Source of the DNA: Halovenus carboxidivorans
GTDB lineage: Archaea; Halobacteriota; Halobacteria; Halobacteriales; Haloarculaceae
Reading direction: 5' to 3'
Length of the DNA: 64,000 nt
Assembly (NCBI RefSeq): GCF_009831575.1
Contig: NZ_WUUT01000004.1
Coordinates: 102,138-166,137 of the forward strand
Within the stretch, counting starts at the first letter, position 1. Each line of letters starts with the position of its first letter. A program made the translations under genes and the position numbers. Positions 35,279 through 43,910 of the stretch are shown here, one piece after another. The notes below the pieces were generated by a model, which saw only the letters and a list, made by a program, of their open reading frames with translations, was not told the origin of the DNA and made no database searches.

Positions 35279-36846
35279 TATCGCTCACCTCCGTCGGAGA
35301 GGGCCGTCGAATTGGCCGTCCGCCCGTGGTTCTCGATCCGGAACCGGGACAGCTCTGCCACGAGATCCTCGGCGTTGCGCTCGAACTCGTCGAGCGTGCT
35401 GGCGATCGCCTCGAACCGGTCGCGCTGGCTCTCGATCGAGTCGGCGACGGTCCCGGCGGTCGCCTCGGCCTCGCGGCTGATCTCCGAAACCTCGTCGATC
35501 GCTGCCGCGGTCGTCTGGACGGTGTCGGCCTGATCGGCGGTCGCTCCGCTGATCTCCGCGATTCCCTCGTCGATCTCCTCGGTCGCGTCCGCGATTGCGT
35601 CGATCTCACGCAGTGCGGACTCGACCGTGTCGGTCCCGCGTTCGACCCGGGTTCGGGTCGAGCGGACCGACTCGGCGGCGTCGGCGGTCTCCTCGCGCAC
35701 CTCGGCGACCATCCGCGAGATCTCCTCGGCCCGTTCGCGGGTCTCCTCGGCCAGTGACTTCACCTCGTCGGCGACGACCGCGAAGCCGTCACCGGCGTCG
35801 GAGCCGCCGCCTCCGCCCGCTCTGGCGGCCTCGATGGACGCGTTCAGCGCGAGCATGTTCGTCTGATCCGCGATCTCGTTGATCACCTCGACAATCTCGG
35901 TGATCTCCTCGGTGCTGTCGGTCAGTGACTCGATCTGTTCGACGGCCTCTGCCGTCTCTCGTTCGATGGCCTCCATCTCGTCGATCGCCTCGTTCGCGGC
36001 GTCTCGGGCCTCCCGGCTGGCGGCCGTTGCGCTGTCACTCGTCGAGGAGAGATCGTCCGTCGTCGCCGCGATCTGCTGGGCAGCGGCGGACATGTCGTCG
36101 ATATCCTGTGCGACCGCCTCGAGTCGCTCGCGCTGTTCCTTCGAGTCCGCCGCGATGTCGCCGGTCGTCTCGACGGCCTGGTCGACCGTCGACTCCGCTT
36201 CGTCCGTCAACCGAACCAACTCGTCGGCGTCGCGCTGGATATCTCCCGCGAACGCGTTCACCGCCGACAGCGCCTCTTCGAGGTCGTCCATCGTGTTGTT
36301 GAACTCCCGACCGATCGTCTCCATCGCGTCGTGTTCGGTATCGACGTCGATCCGCGTCGAGAGATCGCCGTCGGCGGCCTGCTGCATCGCCTGTGCGTAC
36401 CGCTGTGCTGTCTGCCGGTAAGCCTCTGCCAGTTCCGTCGCCTCCTGTTCGGCCCGCTCGGCCTCGCGCCGGGCCTGTTCGGCCCGTTCCTGTTCCTCCT
36501 GTGCTTCGGCTCTGGCCTGCTCGACGGACTCGATCTGCTCCGACAGCGAGTTTCGCATCACGTCGATCGTCTCGTAGAGTCGGCCGAACTCGTCCTTTCG
36601 CCCCGATCTGAGGTCCGTATCTAGGTCGCCGTCGGCGATAGATTTCGCCCGCCGCTCCAACTCGACGATCGACGCGATCGTGTTCGTTCCCGTAACCGAT
36701 CCGAGCGCCAACAACCCGGCCCACGTCATCACGATCGTCGCCGCCGCATCGCCTGTCACAATCCCAACAGCTGTTACTGCGCTCCCGGTGATCGCATAGC
36801 CCAAAATGAGCTTGATACCGTATGATCGGCGTATCGGGTTTGACAT
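35278..36846 (-). CDS. htrI: Transducer protein for sensory rhodopsin I
   Basis: A 522-residue two-TM transducer (TM1 about 10-30, TM2 about 34-52, short loop) with HAMP units (about 52-110, and ADGDLSTRIDVDTEHDAM near 160), then the signalling hairpin with [15 protein letters not shown]. It passes the SRI signal to CheA. In the conserved stretch after ARAG there is a glycine-rich insert (GGGGSDAGDGF; DNA about 35788-35826) where relatives have GEAGDGF or similar. ATG 36846 has a TATA-like ATAAAC (plus-strand letters, 36871-36876) 27 bases upstream. The adjacent receptor gene is sopI. Confidence 0.92.
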   Translation of the reverse strand: MSNPIRRSYGIKLILGYAITGSAVTAVGIVTGDAAATIVMTWAGLLALGSVTGTNTIASIVELERRAKSIADGDLDTDLRSGRKDEFGRLYETIDVMRNSLSEQIESVEQARAEAQEEQERAEQARREAERAEQEATELAEAYRQTAQRYAQAMQQAADGDLSTRIDVDTEHDAMETIGREFNNTMDDLEEALSAVNAFAGDIQRDADELVRLTDEAESTVDQAVETTGDIAADSKEQRERLEAVAQDIDDMSAAAQQIAATTDDLSSTSDSATAASREARDAANEAIDEMEAIERETAEAVEQIESLTDSTEEITEIVEVINEIADQTNMLALNASIEAARAGGGGGSDAGDGFAVVADEVKSLAEETRERAEEISRMVAEVREETADAAESVRSTRTRVERGTDTVESALREIDAIADATEEIDEGIAEISGATADQADTVQTTAAAIDEVSEISREAEATAGTVADSIESQRDRFEAIASTLDEFERNAEDLVAELSRFRIENHGRTANSTALSDGGER

Positions 36847-36870
36847 GATAGTACGTATGACGACACGGCC

Positions 36871-36904
36871 ATAAACGTTATCAAGCGGTTATTATATCTG
36901 ATAA
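36871..36904 (-). promoter_or_regulatory. htrI-sopI promoter with AT-rich repeat
   Basis: ATAAAC at 36871-36876 reads as GTTTAT on the coding strand, 27 bases before the htrI start, fitting the TATA box. Just upstream, TTATC (36878-36882) and GATAA (36900-36904) form an inverted pair, and TTATTATATCTGATAA (36889-36904) is an imperfect palindrome. This AT-rich area is a likely activator site for the light-sensing operon; bop-type promoters in Halobacterium carry an upstream activating sequence, but no identity is claimed. Confidence 0.45.
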
Positions 36905-36978
36905 TCGACTGCAACGAGTGGCTTTGCCATGTGTCCGCGTTCTGGTAAGATGTCGAGAAATTGGGCCAGCGGGACTCG

Positions 36979-37803
36979 CTACCGTCCGGTTCTAAACGAG
37001 TAATCGAGCGTGTTCGCGGAGTGTGTCAGCGACCCCATCGAGATGATGTCGACTCCGGTCTGTGCGTAGGCCGGGAGATCATCACGAGTGATACCGCCGC
37101 TCGCTTCCGCGAGGGTTCCCTCCGGAAGCAACTCGACGCCGCGGGCAGTCTCCTCCGGAGAGAGGTTGTCGAGCAACACGATATCGGCCCCGGCCTCGGC
37201 CGCACGCGGGCCGTCCTCGGGGTCTTCGACCTCCACTTCGATCTTCGTGGCGAAGGAGACACGCTCGTCGAAGCGCGCAACCGCCGCTTCCATCCCCATC
37301 TCGGCGATGTGGTTGTCCTTGACCATCACCATGTGCGAGAGGTCGAGTCTGTGGGTGTCACCGCCGCCGGCGGCGACGGCCCGCTTTTCGATACCCCGGA
37401 GGCCGGGCGTCGTCTTCCGGGTTCCGGCGATTCGGGGCGGTTCGAGACCGGCGACATCTGCGGCTTCCTCGGCGGCGTCGACGGCCGCCCGGGTCTCCGT
37501 CGCGACGCCGGAGGCGTGGCCGACGATGTTGACCGCGACGCGCTCACCCCTGAGCACGGCTCGTGCGGGTCCGGACACGCGAAGCACAGCCTCGCCGGCT
37601 TCGATCCGGTCGCCGGCCTCGACGACGGCCTCCGCGTCGACATCCAGATACGAGAAGACGGCTTCCGCGGCGTCGAGTCCGGCGGCAATCCCGGACTCTT
37701 TGGCGACGAGCCGTCCCTCCGTCTCGCCGGGAACGTCGTTGGTCACGTCGTGGTGGCCGAGGTCCTCTTCGAGCCAGCGCTCGATCTGACTCTGCGGAAT
37801 CAT
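36979..37803 (-). CDS. nadC: Nicotinate-nucleotide pyrophosphorylase (quinolinate phosphoribosyltransferase)
   Basis: A 274-residue NadC. The start IPQSQIERWLEEDLGHHDVTND and the motifs GTRKTTPGLRGIEKRAV, DLSHMVMVKDNHIAE, VEVEDPEDGPRAAEAGADI, LLDNLSPEE and EASGGI match the family; the Lys and Arg that bind PRPP and quinolinate are present. It turns quinolinate and PRPP into nicotinate mononucleotide with release of CO2. The start overlaps the nadB stop (ATGA), giving an operon nadA-nadB-nadC. Confidence 0.95.
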   Translation of the reverse strand: MIPQSQIERWLEEDLGHHDVTNDVPGETEGRLVAKESGIAAGLDAAEAVFSYLDVDAEAVVEAGDRIEAGEAVLRVSGPARAVLRGERVAVNIVGHASGVATETRAAVDAAEEAADVAGLEPPRIAGTRKTTPGLRGIEKRAVAAGGGDTHRLDLSHMVMVKDNHIAEMGMEAAVARFDERVSFATKIEVEVEDPEDGPRAAEAGADIVLLDNLSPEETARGVELLPEGTLAEASGGITRDDLPAYAQTGVDIISMGSLTHSANTLDYSFRTGR

Positions 37804-39299
37804 TGCTCGGCCGGCGACTCGACTGTCTCCTCGTCGACGAGGTAGTGACAGCCGACGGACTGCTCGTTCTCGGCGGCCGCCCGCGAGATCAGCAGCGAGA
37901 CGACCGACGCAGAGCGCAGTTCGTACAGCGACCGGGACGTTCGCGTGCGGACGTACGCGTCGACCTCGCCTTTGAGTCGCCGGAGCACGGACTGTGAACG
38001 TTTGAGTCCGCTCGGAGTGCGCTCGATGCCGACCATCTCGTCCATCACGCGGCGCAGTCGGCGGAACTTGTCCCGCGCGAAGTTACCGGGCAGGTCGGGG
38101 TCCCGTTCGAGCAACTCCGGCGGTTCGATCCGCTCGATCTCGTTGCCGACGGCGTCCTCGCCGGCACGCTGGCCCCAGACCAGCCCTTCGAGCAGCGAGG
38201 TCGAGGCCAGTCTGTTCGCACCGTGGACGCCGGTCCGGGAACACTCTCCGACGGCGTACAGGTTGTCCAGCGTGGTCCGGCCGCGGTCGTCGACGCTGAT
38301 CCCGCCACAGAGGAAATGCTGTGCCGGTGCGATGGGGATGCCTGTCTCCCAGTCGACGCCGTGTTCGGCACACTTCTCGGCGAGGTCCGGAAACTCCGCC
38401 TCGAAATCGATGTCGGAGACGTCGAGGGTCACCTCGCCCGTCTGCTCGCGTTCGGTCTTGACCGCCCGAGCGACGACATCCCGCGGGGCGAGCTCCGCGT
38501 CCTCGTGGTACTCGGGCATGAACCGCTCGCCGTCGCCGTTGCGAAGCAGTCCGCCCTCGCCGCGGACGGCCTCGCTGACGAGGAACGTCCCCGAGTCGGT
38601 GTGGCAGGCGGTCGGGTGGAACTGGACGTACTCCATGTCGTCCACCTCCGCGCCGGCCAGCGCGGCCATCGCGATTCCGTCGCCGGTCGCCGTGTCGGGG
38701 TTCGTCGAGCGGGGGTACAGCGCGCCGATTCCGCCGGTCGCGAGGATCGTCGACCCGGCGAAGGTCGGTGCCCACTCGCCGTCGCGTTCGAGAATCGCAC
38801 CGTACACCCGACCTTCGTGTCGGATCAGTTCCAACGCCGCAGTCCCTTCGAGGACGGTCACGTCCGTCTCGTCGGCGACGTAGTTGAGAAACGGCACGTG
38901 GATGTGCTTGCCCGTCTCGGCGTTGATGTGGAGGATCCGTGGCTCGTCGTGGGCGGCCTCCCGGCCGAAGTCGTACCCCTCGCCGTTGGTGTCGAACTCG
39001 ATGCCGACCGTCTCGACCAGCACGTCGCTGACGGTGTCGGTCGCGTTCTCGACCAGCACCTCGACGGCCTCGGGGTCGGCGGTCCCGGCCGAGGCGTCGA
39101 GAATGTCCTGTTTGAACTGCTCGGGGTCGTCCCGCGTGACGGCGATACCGCCCTGTGCCCACCACGTCGAGGCCTGCTCCGGCCGTTCGGCCTTGGTGGC
39201 GAGTGTCACGTCCGCACCCGCCTGATCCGCGGCGAGCGCGGCCGAGAGGCCGGCGATACCTGTCCCGACGACCAGTACGTCTGTCTCGCGTTCGTTCAT
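37800..39299 (-). CDS. nadB: L-aspartate oxidase
   Basis: A 499-residue flavoprotein. The FAD-binding start VLVVGTGIAGLSAAL and the later GGISVDDRGRTTL, AVGECSRTGVHGANRLAS and succinate-dehydrogenase-like HPTACHTDSGTF active-site loop define L-aspartate oxidase. It makes iminoaspartate, which NadA condenses with dihydroxyacetone phosphate. The last 80 residues are the helical cap seen in the family. Overlaps (ATGA) at both ends, with nadA before and nadC after, show tight coupling. Confidence 0.95.
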   Translation of the reverse strand: MNERETDVLVVGTGIAGLSAALAADQAGADVTLATKAERPEQASTWWAQGGIAVTRDDPEQFKQDILDASAGTADPEAVEVLVENATDTVSDVLVETVGIEFDTNGEGYDFGREAAHDEPRILHINAETGKHIHVPFLNYVADETDVTVLEGTAALELIRHEGRVYGAILERDGEWAPTFAGSTILATGGIGALYPRSTNPDTATGDGIAMAALAGAEVDDMEYVQFHPTACHTDSGTFLVSEAVRGEGGLLRNGDGERFMPEYHEDAELAPRDVVARAVKTEREQTGEVTLDVSDIDFEAEFPDLAEKCAEHGVDWETGIPIAPAQHFLCGGISVDDRGRTTLDNLYAVGECSRTGVHGANRLASTSLLEGLVWGQRAGEDAVGNEIERIEPPELLERDPDLPGNFARDKFRRLRRVMDEMVGIERTPSGLKRSQSVLRRLKGEVDAYVRTRTSRSLYELRSASVVSLLISRAAAENEQSVGCHYLVDEETVESPAEQ

Positions 39300-40417
39300 A
39301 TTTCGAGCATTCGGTCGAGTGCGACCTGTGCGAGTTCCTTCTCCTCGGGGGCCACCTCGATGACGTTGCGCTCGCGGCCCTCGGTGAGTTCCTCGAGCAC
39401 CCAGACCAGATAGTTCGGGTCGATCTGGCGCATCGCGTTGCAGTCCATACAGGCCTCACCGCAGAGCGGCACGACGTTCACCTCGGGGTGCCAGCGGTCG
39501 AGGTGGTTCGTCAGGTGGATTTCGGTGCCGATTGCCCACGTCTCGCCGGGGTCGGCCTCCTCGACGGTCTGGCAGATCGTCGACGTAGATCCGACGACAT
39601 CGGCCGCCTCGACGACCTCGCGGCGGCACTCGGGGTGGACGACGACGTTCGCGTCGGGGTAGTCCTCGCGGACCTGCTCGATGTGGTCCGGTCGGAACCG
39701 CTCGTGGACCTGACAGTAGCCCTCCCAGAGGATGATGTCGTTGTCGACGACCTTGCTCGTGTCCTTGCTCTCGGGATCCCACGGGTCCCACTCGACGGTC
39801 TCCTCGGCCATCCCGAGGCGGTGGGCAGTGTTCTCCCCGAGGTGTTTGTCGGGCAGGAACAGCACCTTGTCGCCCTTCTCGAAGGCGTACTCGAAGGCCT
39901 TGTGAGCGTTCGAGGAGGTGCAGACCAGCCCACCCTGCTCGGCGCAAAAGGCCTTCAGGTCGGCGTAGGAGTTCATGTACGTGATCGGAATGATGTTCTC
40001 GTCGGTCTCGGCGGTGATCTCCGCCCAGGCGTCGTCGACCTGCAGGGCCTCGGCCATGCCCGCCATCGGACACGAGGCCTCCATGCTCGGCAGGATCACC
40101 GTCTGGTCGTCGTCGGTGATGATGTCGGCCGATTCGGCCATGAACGTCACTCCGCCGAAGATCACGTACTCCGCGTCTGCGTTTGCGGCTTCTTTGCTCA
40201 GTTGGTAGGAGTCACCGACGAAATCCGCGTGTTCGACGATCTCTCGGCGCTGGTAGTTGTGGCCGAGAATCACCACGTCGTCACCCAACTCCTCGAGTGC
40301 GGCTTCGATGCGTTCCGAGCGCTCTTCCTCTTCGAGTTCCCGGTACTGGGGCGGCAACTGCTCCAGGTTGTCGTACTTGAAGAGGCTCAGGTCAGTCTCG
40401 AAGGCCGCGGTTTCCAT
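39296..40417 (-). CDS. nadA: Quinolinate synthase A
   Basis: A 373-residue 4Fe-4S enzyme that condenses iminoaspartate and dihydroxyacetone phosphate to quinolinate. HNYQRREIVEHADFVGDS and the three expected Cys regions (ASCPMAGM, HPECRRE and ACMDCNAM) are present. A GTG at 40426 is in frame, but ATG 40417 is closer to the TATA-like TTTAG/TATAG cluster (minus strand, near 40446) at about 29 bases. First gene of the nadABC operon; the long upstream region carries dyads that may bind a NAD-sensing repressor. Confidence 0.93.
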   Translation of the reverse strand: METAAFETDLSLFKYDNLEQLPPQYRELEEEERSERIEAALEELGDDVVILGHNYQRREIVEHADFVGDSYQLSKEAANADAEYVIFGGVTFMAESADIITDDDQTVILPSMEASCPMAGMAEALQVDDAWAEITAETDENIIPITYMNSYADLKAFCAEQGGLVCTSSNAHKAFEYAFEKGDKVLFLPDKHLGENTAHRLGMAEETVEWDPWDPESKDTSKVVDNDIILWEGYCQVHERFRPDHIEQVREDYPDANVVVHPECRREVVEAADVVGSTSTICQTVEEADPGETWAIGTEIHLTNHLDRWHPEVNVVPLCGEACMDCNAMRQIDPNYLVWVLEELTEGRERNVIEVAPEEKELAQVALDRMLEI

Positions 40418-40720
40418 CTCTGGCACACTGTGTCACCTTGTATCTAAACTATACGATCCAGGCCTTTGAAAAGATTTTGTATTCAATACTGCGGACTGTC
40501 TGAATATCGTCTGCAAAGTCGGGGCATAGCACGAAAAGATATTCGACAGCCGCCTACATCGACGCAGTATTCTCTTATTTCTCTAATTGTGTTACCGTTT
40601 CCTGTTAAAAGTTTTTAATCGACTGTCGTTCGATTCGCCGTCGCCGTCCAGTCCGTAGATCCTCTTCGACCGGCCGAACGTCCACCCGTGTTTCGTTCGG
40701 TTTCTCCCTTCGAGGTCCGA
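40418..40720. promoter_or_regulatory. nadA upstream region with two inverted repeats
   Basis: This 303-base AT-rich gap holds no gene that I can support. GTATTCAATAC (40479-40489) is a perfect 11-base palindrome about 62 bases before the nadA start. Farther upstream, GAATATC (40502-40508) and GATATTC (40538-40544) are exact inverted copies with a 29-base spacer. The likely minus-strand TATA is near 40446. The region also contains AT-rich runs at 40560-40620. A NAD-responsive operator is the simplest reading; no repressor gene is adjacent. Confidence 0.5.
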
Positions 40721-42022
40721 CTACTGGTCCAGTGTCGCCCGGATCTGCTGGCTCCACCGGAGTAGTCGCTCGTCGTCTCCGAACCGCGTTGCACACTGCA
40801 ATCCGAGCGGAAGGCCGTCGTCGGTCGTCGAGGCGGGGACAGTGACCGTCGGCACGCCGGCGTGGGTCCACGGGAGATTCATGATCGGATCTCCGGTCGA
40901 ATCGAGTGTCTCTGGCGCTGGCCCCGGCGCCGCGGGACTGACGACCACATCCAGCCCGTGTTCGTCCATTCGGTCGTGGATCGCCCGGCGGAGTTCGCCC
41001 CGACCCGCTCGGTCCTCGGACAGACGCCCGACCGAGACGGACTGTCCTTCCTCGATCAACGCCGCCGTCTGCTCGGCGTACTGGTCGCCGTACTCTGGGT
41101 ACAGTTCCCCGTGTGACAGCGCCATCTCGGCGGCGACGAGTCGCTCGTGTCGCTCGTTTACCGTCTCGATGTCCGGAAACAGTTCGATTCGGTACACGTC
41201 GAACCCGGCGGCGTCGAGTTCTCCGACGTGTGAGCGGAACTGCGCGCGCCCCTCGTCGCTCGCGCTGTCGAGGTATGGGCCGTCGACGACGCCGATCGTC
41301 TCTAGCGCCTCCGGATCGGTCCCGTCGCGCCAGTGCTCACAGAGCACGCTTCCTGCGAGGCGAGCGCCGTCGAGGTCCTGCGTGAAGTAGCCGACGGTGT
41401 CGACCGACGGAGCGGCCGGGAACACGCCGTCAGTCGGAATCCGTCCGTAGCTGGGCTTGACCCCGACGATCCCGCAGAACGCGGCGGGGCGGGTGACGGA
41501 GCCAATCGTCTGTGTCCCGAGCGCCAGCGGACACAGCCCCGCCGCCACCGCCGCCGCCGACCCGCTGCTGGAGCCACCTGGTGTGTGCTCCGGCGCGTGT
41601 GGGTTCCGCGTCGGTCCGGGCTCGAAGTGCGCGAACTCCGCGGTGACCGTCTTTCCGAGGACGATTGCACCCGCCGCTTCGAGGGCGTCGACTGCCGATC
41701 CCTGCGGCCCTGCAATCGTCTCCTCCGGCACGCTCGCACCGGCCCGTGTCGGGTGGCCGTCGACGTGAAAGATGTCTTTGATACCGACCGGGACGCCGTA
41801 CAGCGGGGGGCGACCCCCGGGACTGCCGTGCCGCGTCCCCAGATCGTCGAGTTCGGCAGCGAGACGGCCCCAGTTCGGTTCGTCGACGAACGCTTGTACC
41901 GTCGGCTCGACCGCCTCGAACCGTTCCCGTACCGAGTCGAGTGCGGCCGTCGGCTCGCGCTGGCCCGTCCGGAGAGCGCGTGCGAACTCGCCCAGTGCCG
42001 CCGCCGCGAGTAGCTCAGTCAT
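40721..42022 (-). CDS. Amidase signature family protein
   Basis: A 433-residue amidase. The catalytic Lys is in GIKDIF, the cis-Ser region is PGGSSSGSAAAVAAGLCPLA and the nucleophile loop is LGTQTIGSVTRPAAFCG, in the order of the Ser-cisSer-Lys triad. The usual TDTGGS sequence is TQTIGS here, with a bulky Ile beside the oxyanion hole. This matches amidases of broad type (for example those of urea, indole acetamide or aryl amides), not GatA, which is longer and sits with gatB/C. Substrate unknown. It lies upstream of nadA on the same strand, but with a 303-base gap. Confidence 0.88.
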   Translation of the reverse strand: MTELLAAAALGEFARALRTGQREPTAALDSVRERFEAVEPTVQAFVDEPNWGRLAAELDDLGTRHGSPGGRPPLYGVPVGIKDIFHVDGHPTRAGASVPEETIAGPQGSAVDALEAAGAIVLGKTVTAEFAHFEPGPTRNPHAPEHTPGGSSSGSAAAVAAGLCPLALGTQTIGSVTRPAAFCGIVGVKPSYGRIPTDGVFPAAPSVDTVGYFTQDLDGARLAGSVLCEHWRDGTDPEALETIGVVDGPYLDSASDEGRAQFRSHVGELDAAGFDVYRIELFPDIETVNERHERLVAAEMALSHGELYPEYGDQYAEQTAALIEEGQSVSVGRLSEDRAGRGELRRAIHDRMDEHGLDVVVSPAAPGPAPETLDSTGDPIMNLPWTHAGVPTVTVPASTTDDGLPLGLQCATRFGDDERLLRWSQQIRATLDQ

Positions 42023-42079
42023 CGTCGGCGGTGTTCGTCACGACGGGATAAGAATGGTCGGCTCCGGCCCCGAACGTAG

Positions 42080-42094
42080 CTGAGGGTTCCTCAG
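42080..42094 (-). terminator. Hairpin at the end of the radical SAM gene
   Basis: CTGAGG-GTT-CCTCAG (42080-42094) forms a perfect 6-bp stem that includes the radical SAM stop codon at 42091-42093. It could slow or end transcription, but there is no T run. Confidence 0.3.
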
Positions 42095-43806
42095 TCGGCA
42101 CCTTCCGCCGACTCCGCGGTCGCGAACCGTTCCAGGCCGTCGATGTCGGGCACGCGCTCGTACGGTCGGTCGACGACCAGATCGCCCGCCGTCTGGCTCC
42201 CGACGCCCGGGATGGCCCGTAGCTCGTCCATCGAGGCGCTGTTCACGTCGAGCGGGTACGGGACGCCGCTGATCGAGCGGTAGCCGTGATCGGTCACCGC
42301 AACGTCGATGATGTCACCGAGCGGGTGCTCGCCCGGAATCGCCACCAGCAGCGGGTACGTCCCTAACTGTCGGCCGAAGGTCTTTCCGTCCTGGTGGTAC
42401 TCCAGGTGGACGTCTTCGAGTACCGTCCCCGGCGGCGCGACGCGCTGGAGCATCGGGTTGTCGATCTCCTCCCGGATCTCCTGTTTGTACTGTTTGAACA
42501 GTTTCTTGTGGTCGTGCGCGATTTCCGCGCCGGTATCGGACATCTCGGTCCCGTCGAAGGCCATCACCTGCCGGATGTTGATGCGCCGGAGCATCAGCCC
42601 CTCGTCGTAGACGCGCTGGAGGAACTCGCGGTTGTGCTCGAAGCTCTCCTTTCGCTCGCCCATCAGACCGTGGACGAGGTTGATCCCCGGGAGGAGTTTC
42701 GGGAGCCGCTGGGCGGCGTCCGAACCGAAGTTCGGGGCCGTCTCGGGGTCGCCGCCGGGTCGCCACCCTCCCTCTTCGTTGACAATCTTCACCGCCCGGA
42801 AACACTCCTCGGCGGAGACGTTCAGATTGTTCTTCTCCTGCACTACGGGGTCGGCCGACTCCAGCCCGAACGCCGCGGTGTCGCCGGGCGTGTTGTGTTC
42901 GGCGATGATTCGGATCCCCTCCCGGGACTTCTCCGGCCACCGGACGATAGTGATTGGGTTCATGTTGTCCAGATGGAACGTCCGGAGGTCCGGGACCGCG
43001 TCCCGGATCCCCCCGTACAGCTCCCGGAGCGCCTCCGGATTGGGCGCTTCGCCGTCGCCGCCGTAGGCGAGAATGTCGGCCTGTCGGCCGAGGCGGAAAT
43101 CGCGGACACCGTGTTCGGCGAGCGCCGCGACCTCACCGACGACCGATTCCGGGGTCCGAAAGCTCGGATCCGCCCCGTACAGCGGCTCGGTACAGAACGA
43201 ACACCGGTACGGACAGCCCCGGGAGGTCTCCATCTCACAGATCAGATACTCGGGGTGGTTCGGGTGTTGTTCGACGACGAACGCGCCCCGTCTGGCCCAC
43301 CGGGTGATCTCCTCGTTGTCCCGCATTCGGTTGCCGAACCCTTCCATCCCGCCGTGGACCAGATCGTACGCCGCCGCCTCGATGTCGCCTTTCGCGACGA
43401 AGTCGTAGTTCAGGTCGTCCCGCTCCATGTCCTGTGCACCGGCGTTCTCCTCGCCGACGCCGAACCGAACCGGGCCGCCCATCAGGGTCGTCCCCTCGGC
43501 GGTCCAGGCCAGGCGTTTGACCTCCTCCGGTTCCGCTGGCGTCCCGCCGACGTACTTTCCGGGGACGGTCATCCCCCCGACGTAGATCATGAGATCCGCC
43601 TCCTCGACCTGCTGCCAGCGCGACCGCTCCTCGCGCAAGGCGTCGATTGTGAGATACGTGATCGCGTCCTGTTCGACCCCGGCGTCGACCAGCGCCCCGG
43701 CGGTGTACCGCGGATACGTCGAGATGTACGGTGGCACGCCGAAGTGTGCCGGCTCGTCGACGTAGCCGTCGACGATGGTCACGTCGAGATCTGCCGGGTC
43801 TTGCAT
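42091..43806 (-). CDS. B12-binding-like / radical SAM protein with C-terminal helix-hairpin-helix
   Basis: A 571-residue protein. The N-terminal part (about 1-190) resembles a cobalamin-binding Rossmann domain (ADLMIYVGGMTVPGKY); the middle has the radical SAM cysteines CPYRCSFC, preceded by YLICEMETSRG, and a TIM-barrel with DFRLGRQADILAYGGDG. The tail (about 515-560) contains SMDELRAIPGVGSQTAGDLV, a helix-hairpin-helix. Archaeal proteins of this build are of unknown function; the HhH suggests nucleic acid as substrate or guide. ATG 43806 is used because residues before it are out-of-frame-like. Upstream it diverges from a lipoprotein gene. Confidence 0.85.
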   Translation of the reverse strand: MQDPADLDVTIVDGYVDEPAHFGVPPYISTYPRYTAGALVDAGVEQDAITYLTIDALREERSRWQQVEEADLMIYVGGMTVPGKYVGGTPAEPEEVKRLAWTAEGTTLMGGPVRFGVGEENAGAQDMERDDLNYDFVAKGDIEAAAYDLVHGGMEGFGNRMRDNEEITRWARRGAFVVEQHPNHPEYLICEMETSRGCPYRCSFCTEPLYGADPSFRTPESVVGEVAALAEHGVRDFRLGRQADILAYGGDGEAPNPEALRELYGGIRDAVPDLRTFHLDNMNPITIVRWPEKSREGIRIIAEHNTPGDTAAFGLESADPVVQEKNNLNVSAEECFRAVKIVNEEGGWRPGGDPETAPNFGSDAAQRLPKLLPGINLVHGLMGERKESFEHNREFLQRVYDEGLMLRRINIRQVMAFDGTEMSDTGAEIAHDHKKLFKQYKQEIREEIDNPMLQRVAPPGTVLEDVHLEYHQDGKTFGRQLGTYPLLVAIPGEHPLGDIIDVAVTDHGYRSISGVPYPLDVNSASMDELRAIPGVGSQTAGDLVVDRPYERVPDIDGLERFATAESAEGAD

Positions 43807-43910
43807 GCGCAGTCGTACCCGTTCGATCCCCAAAACCTCCTCGGTCACCGGTCCCCGCACGACGAGTGCCACCACAACACAGAAGCCGAACACGGACCAA
43901 CGTGTCGGCA

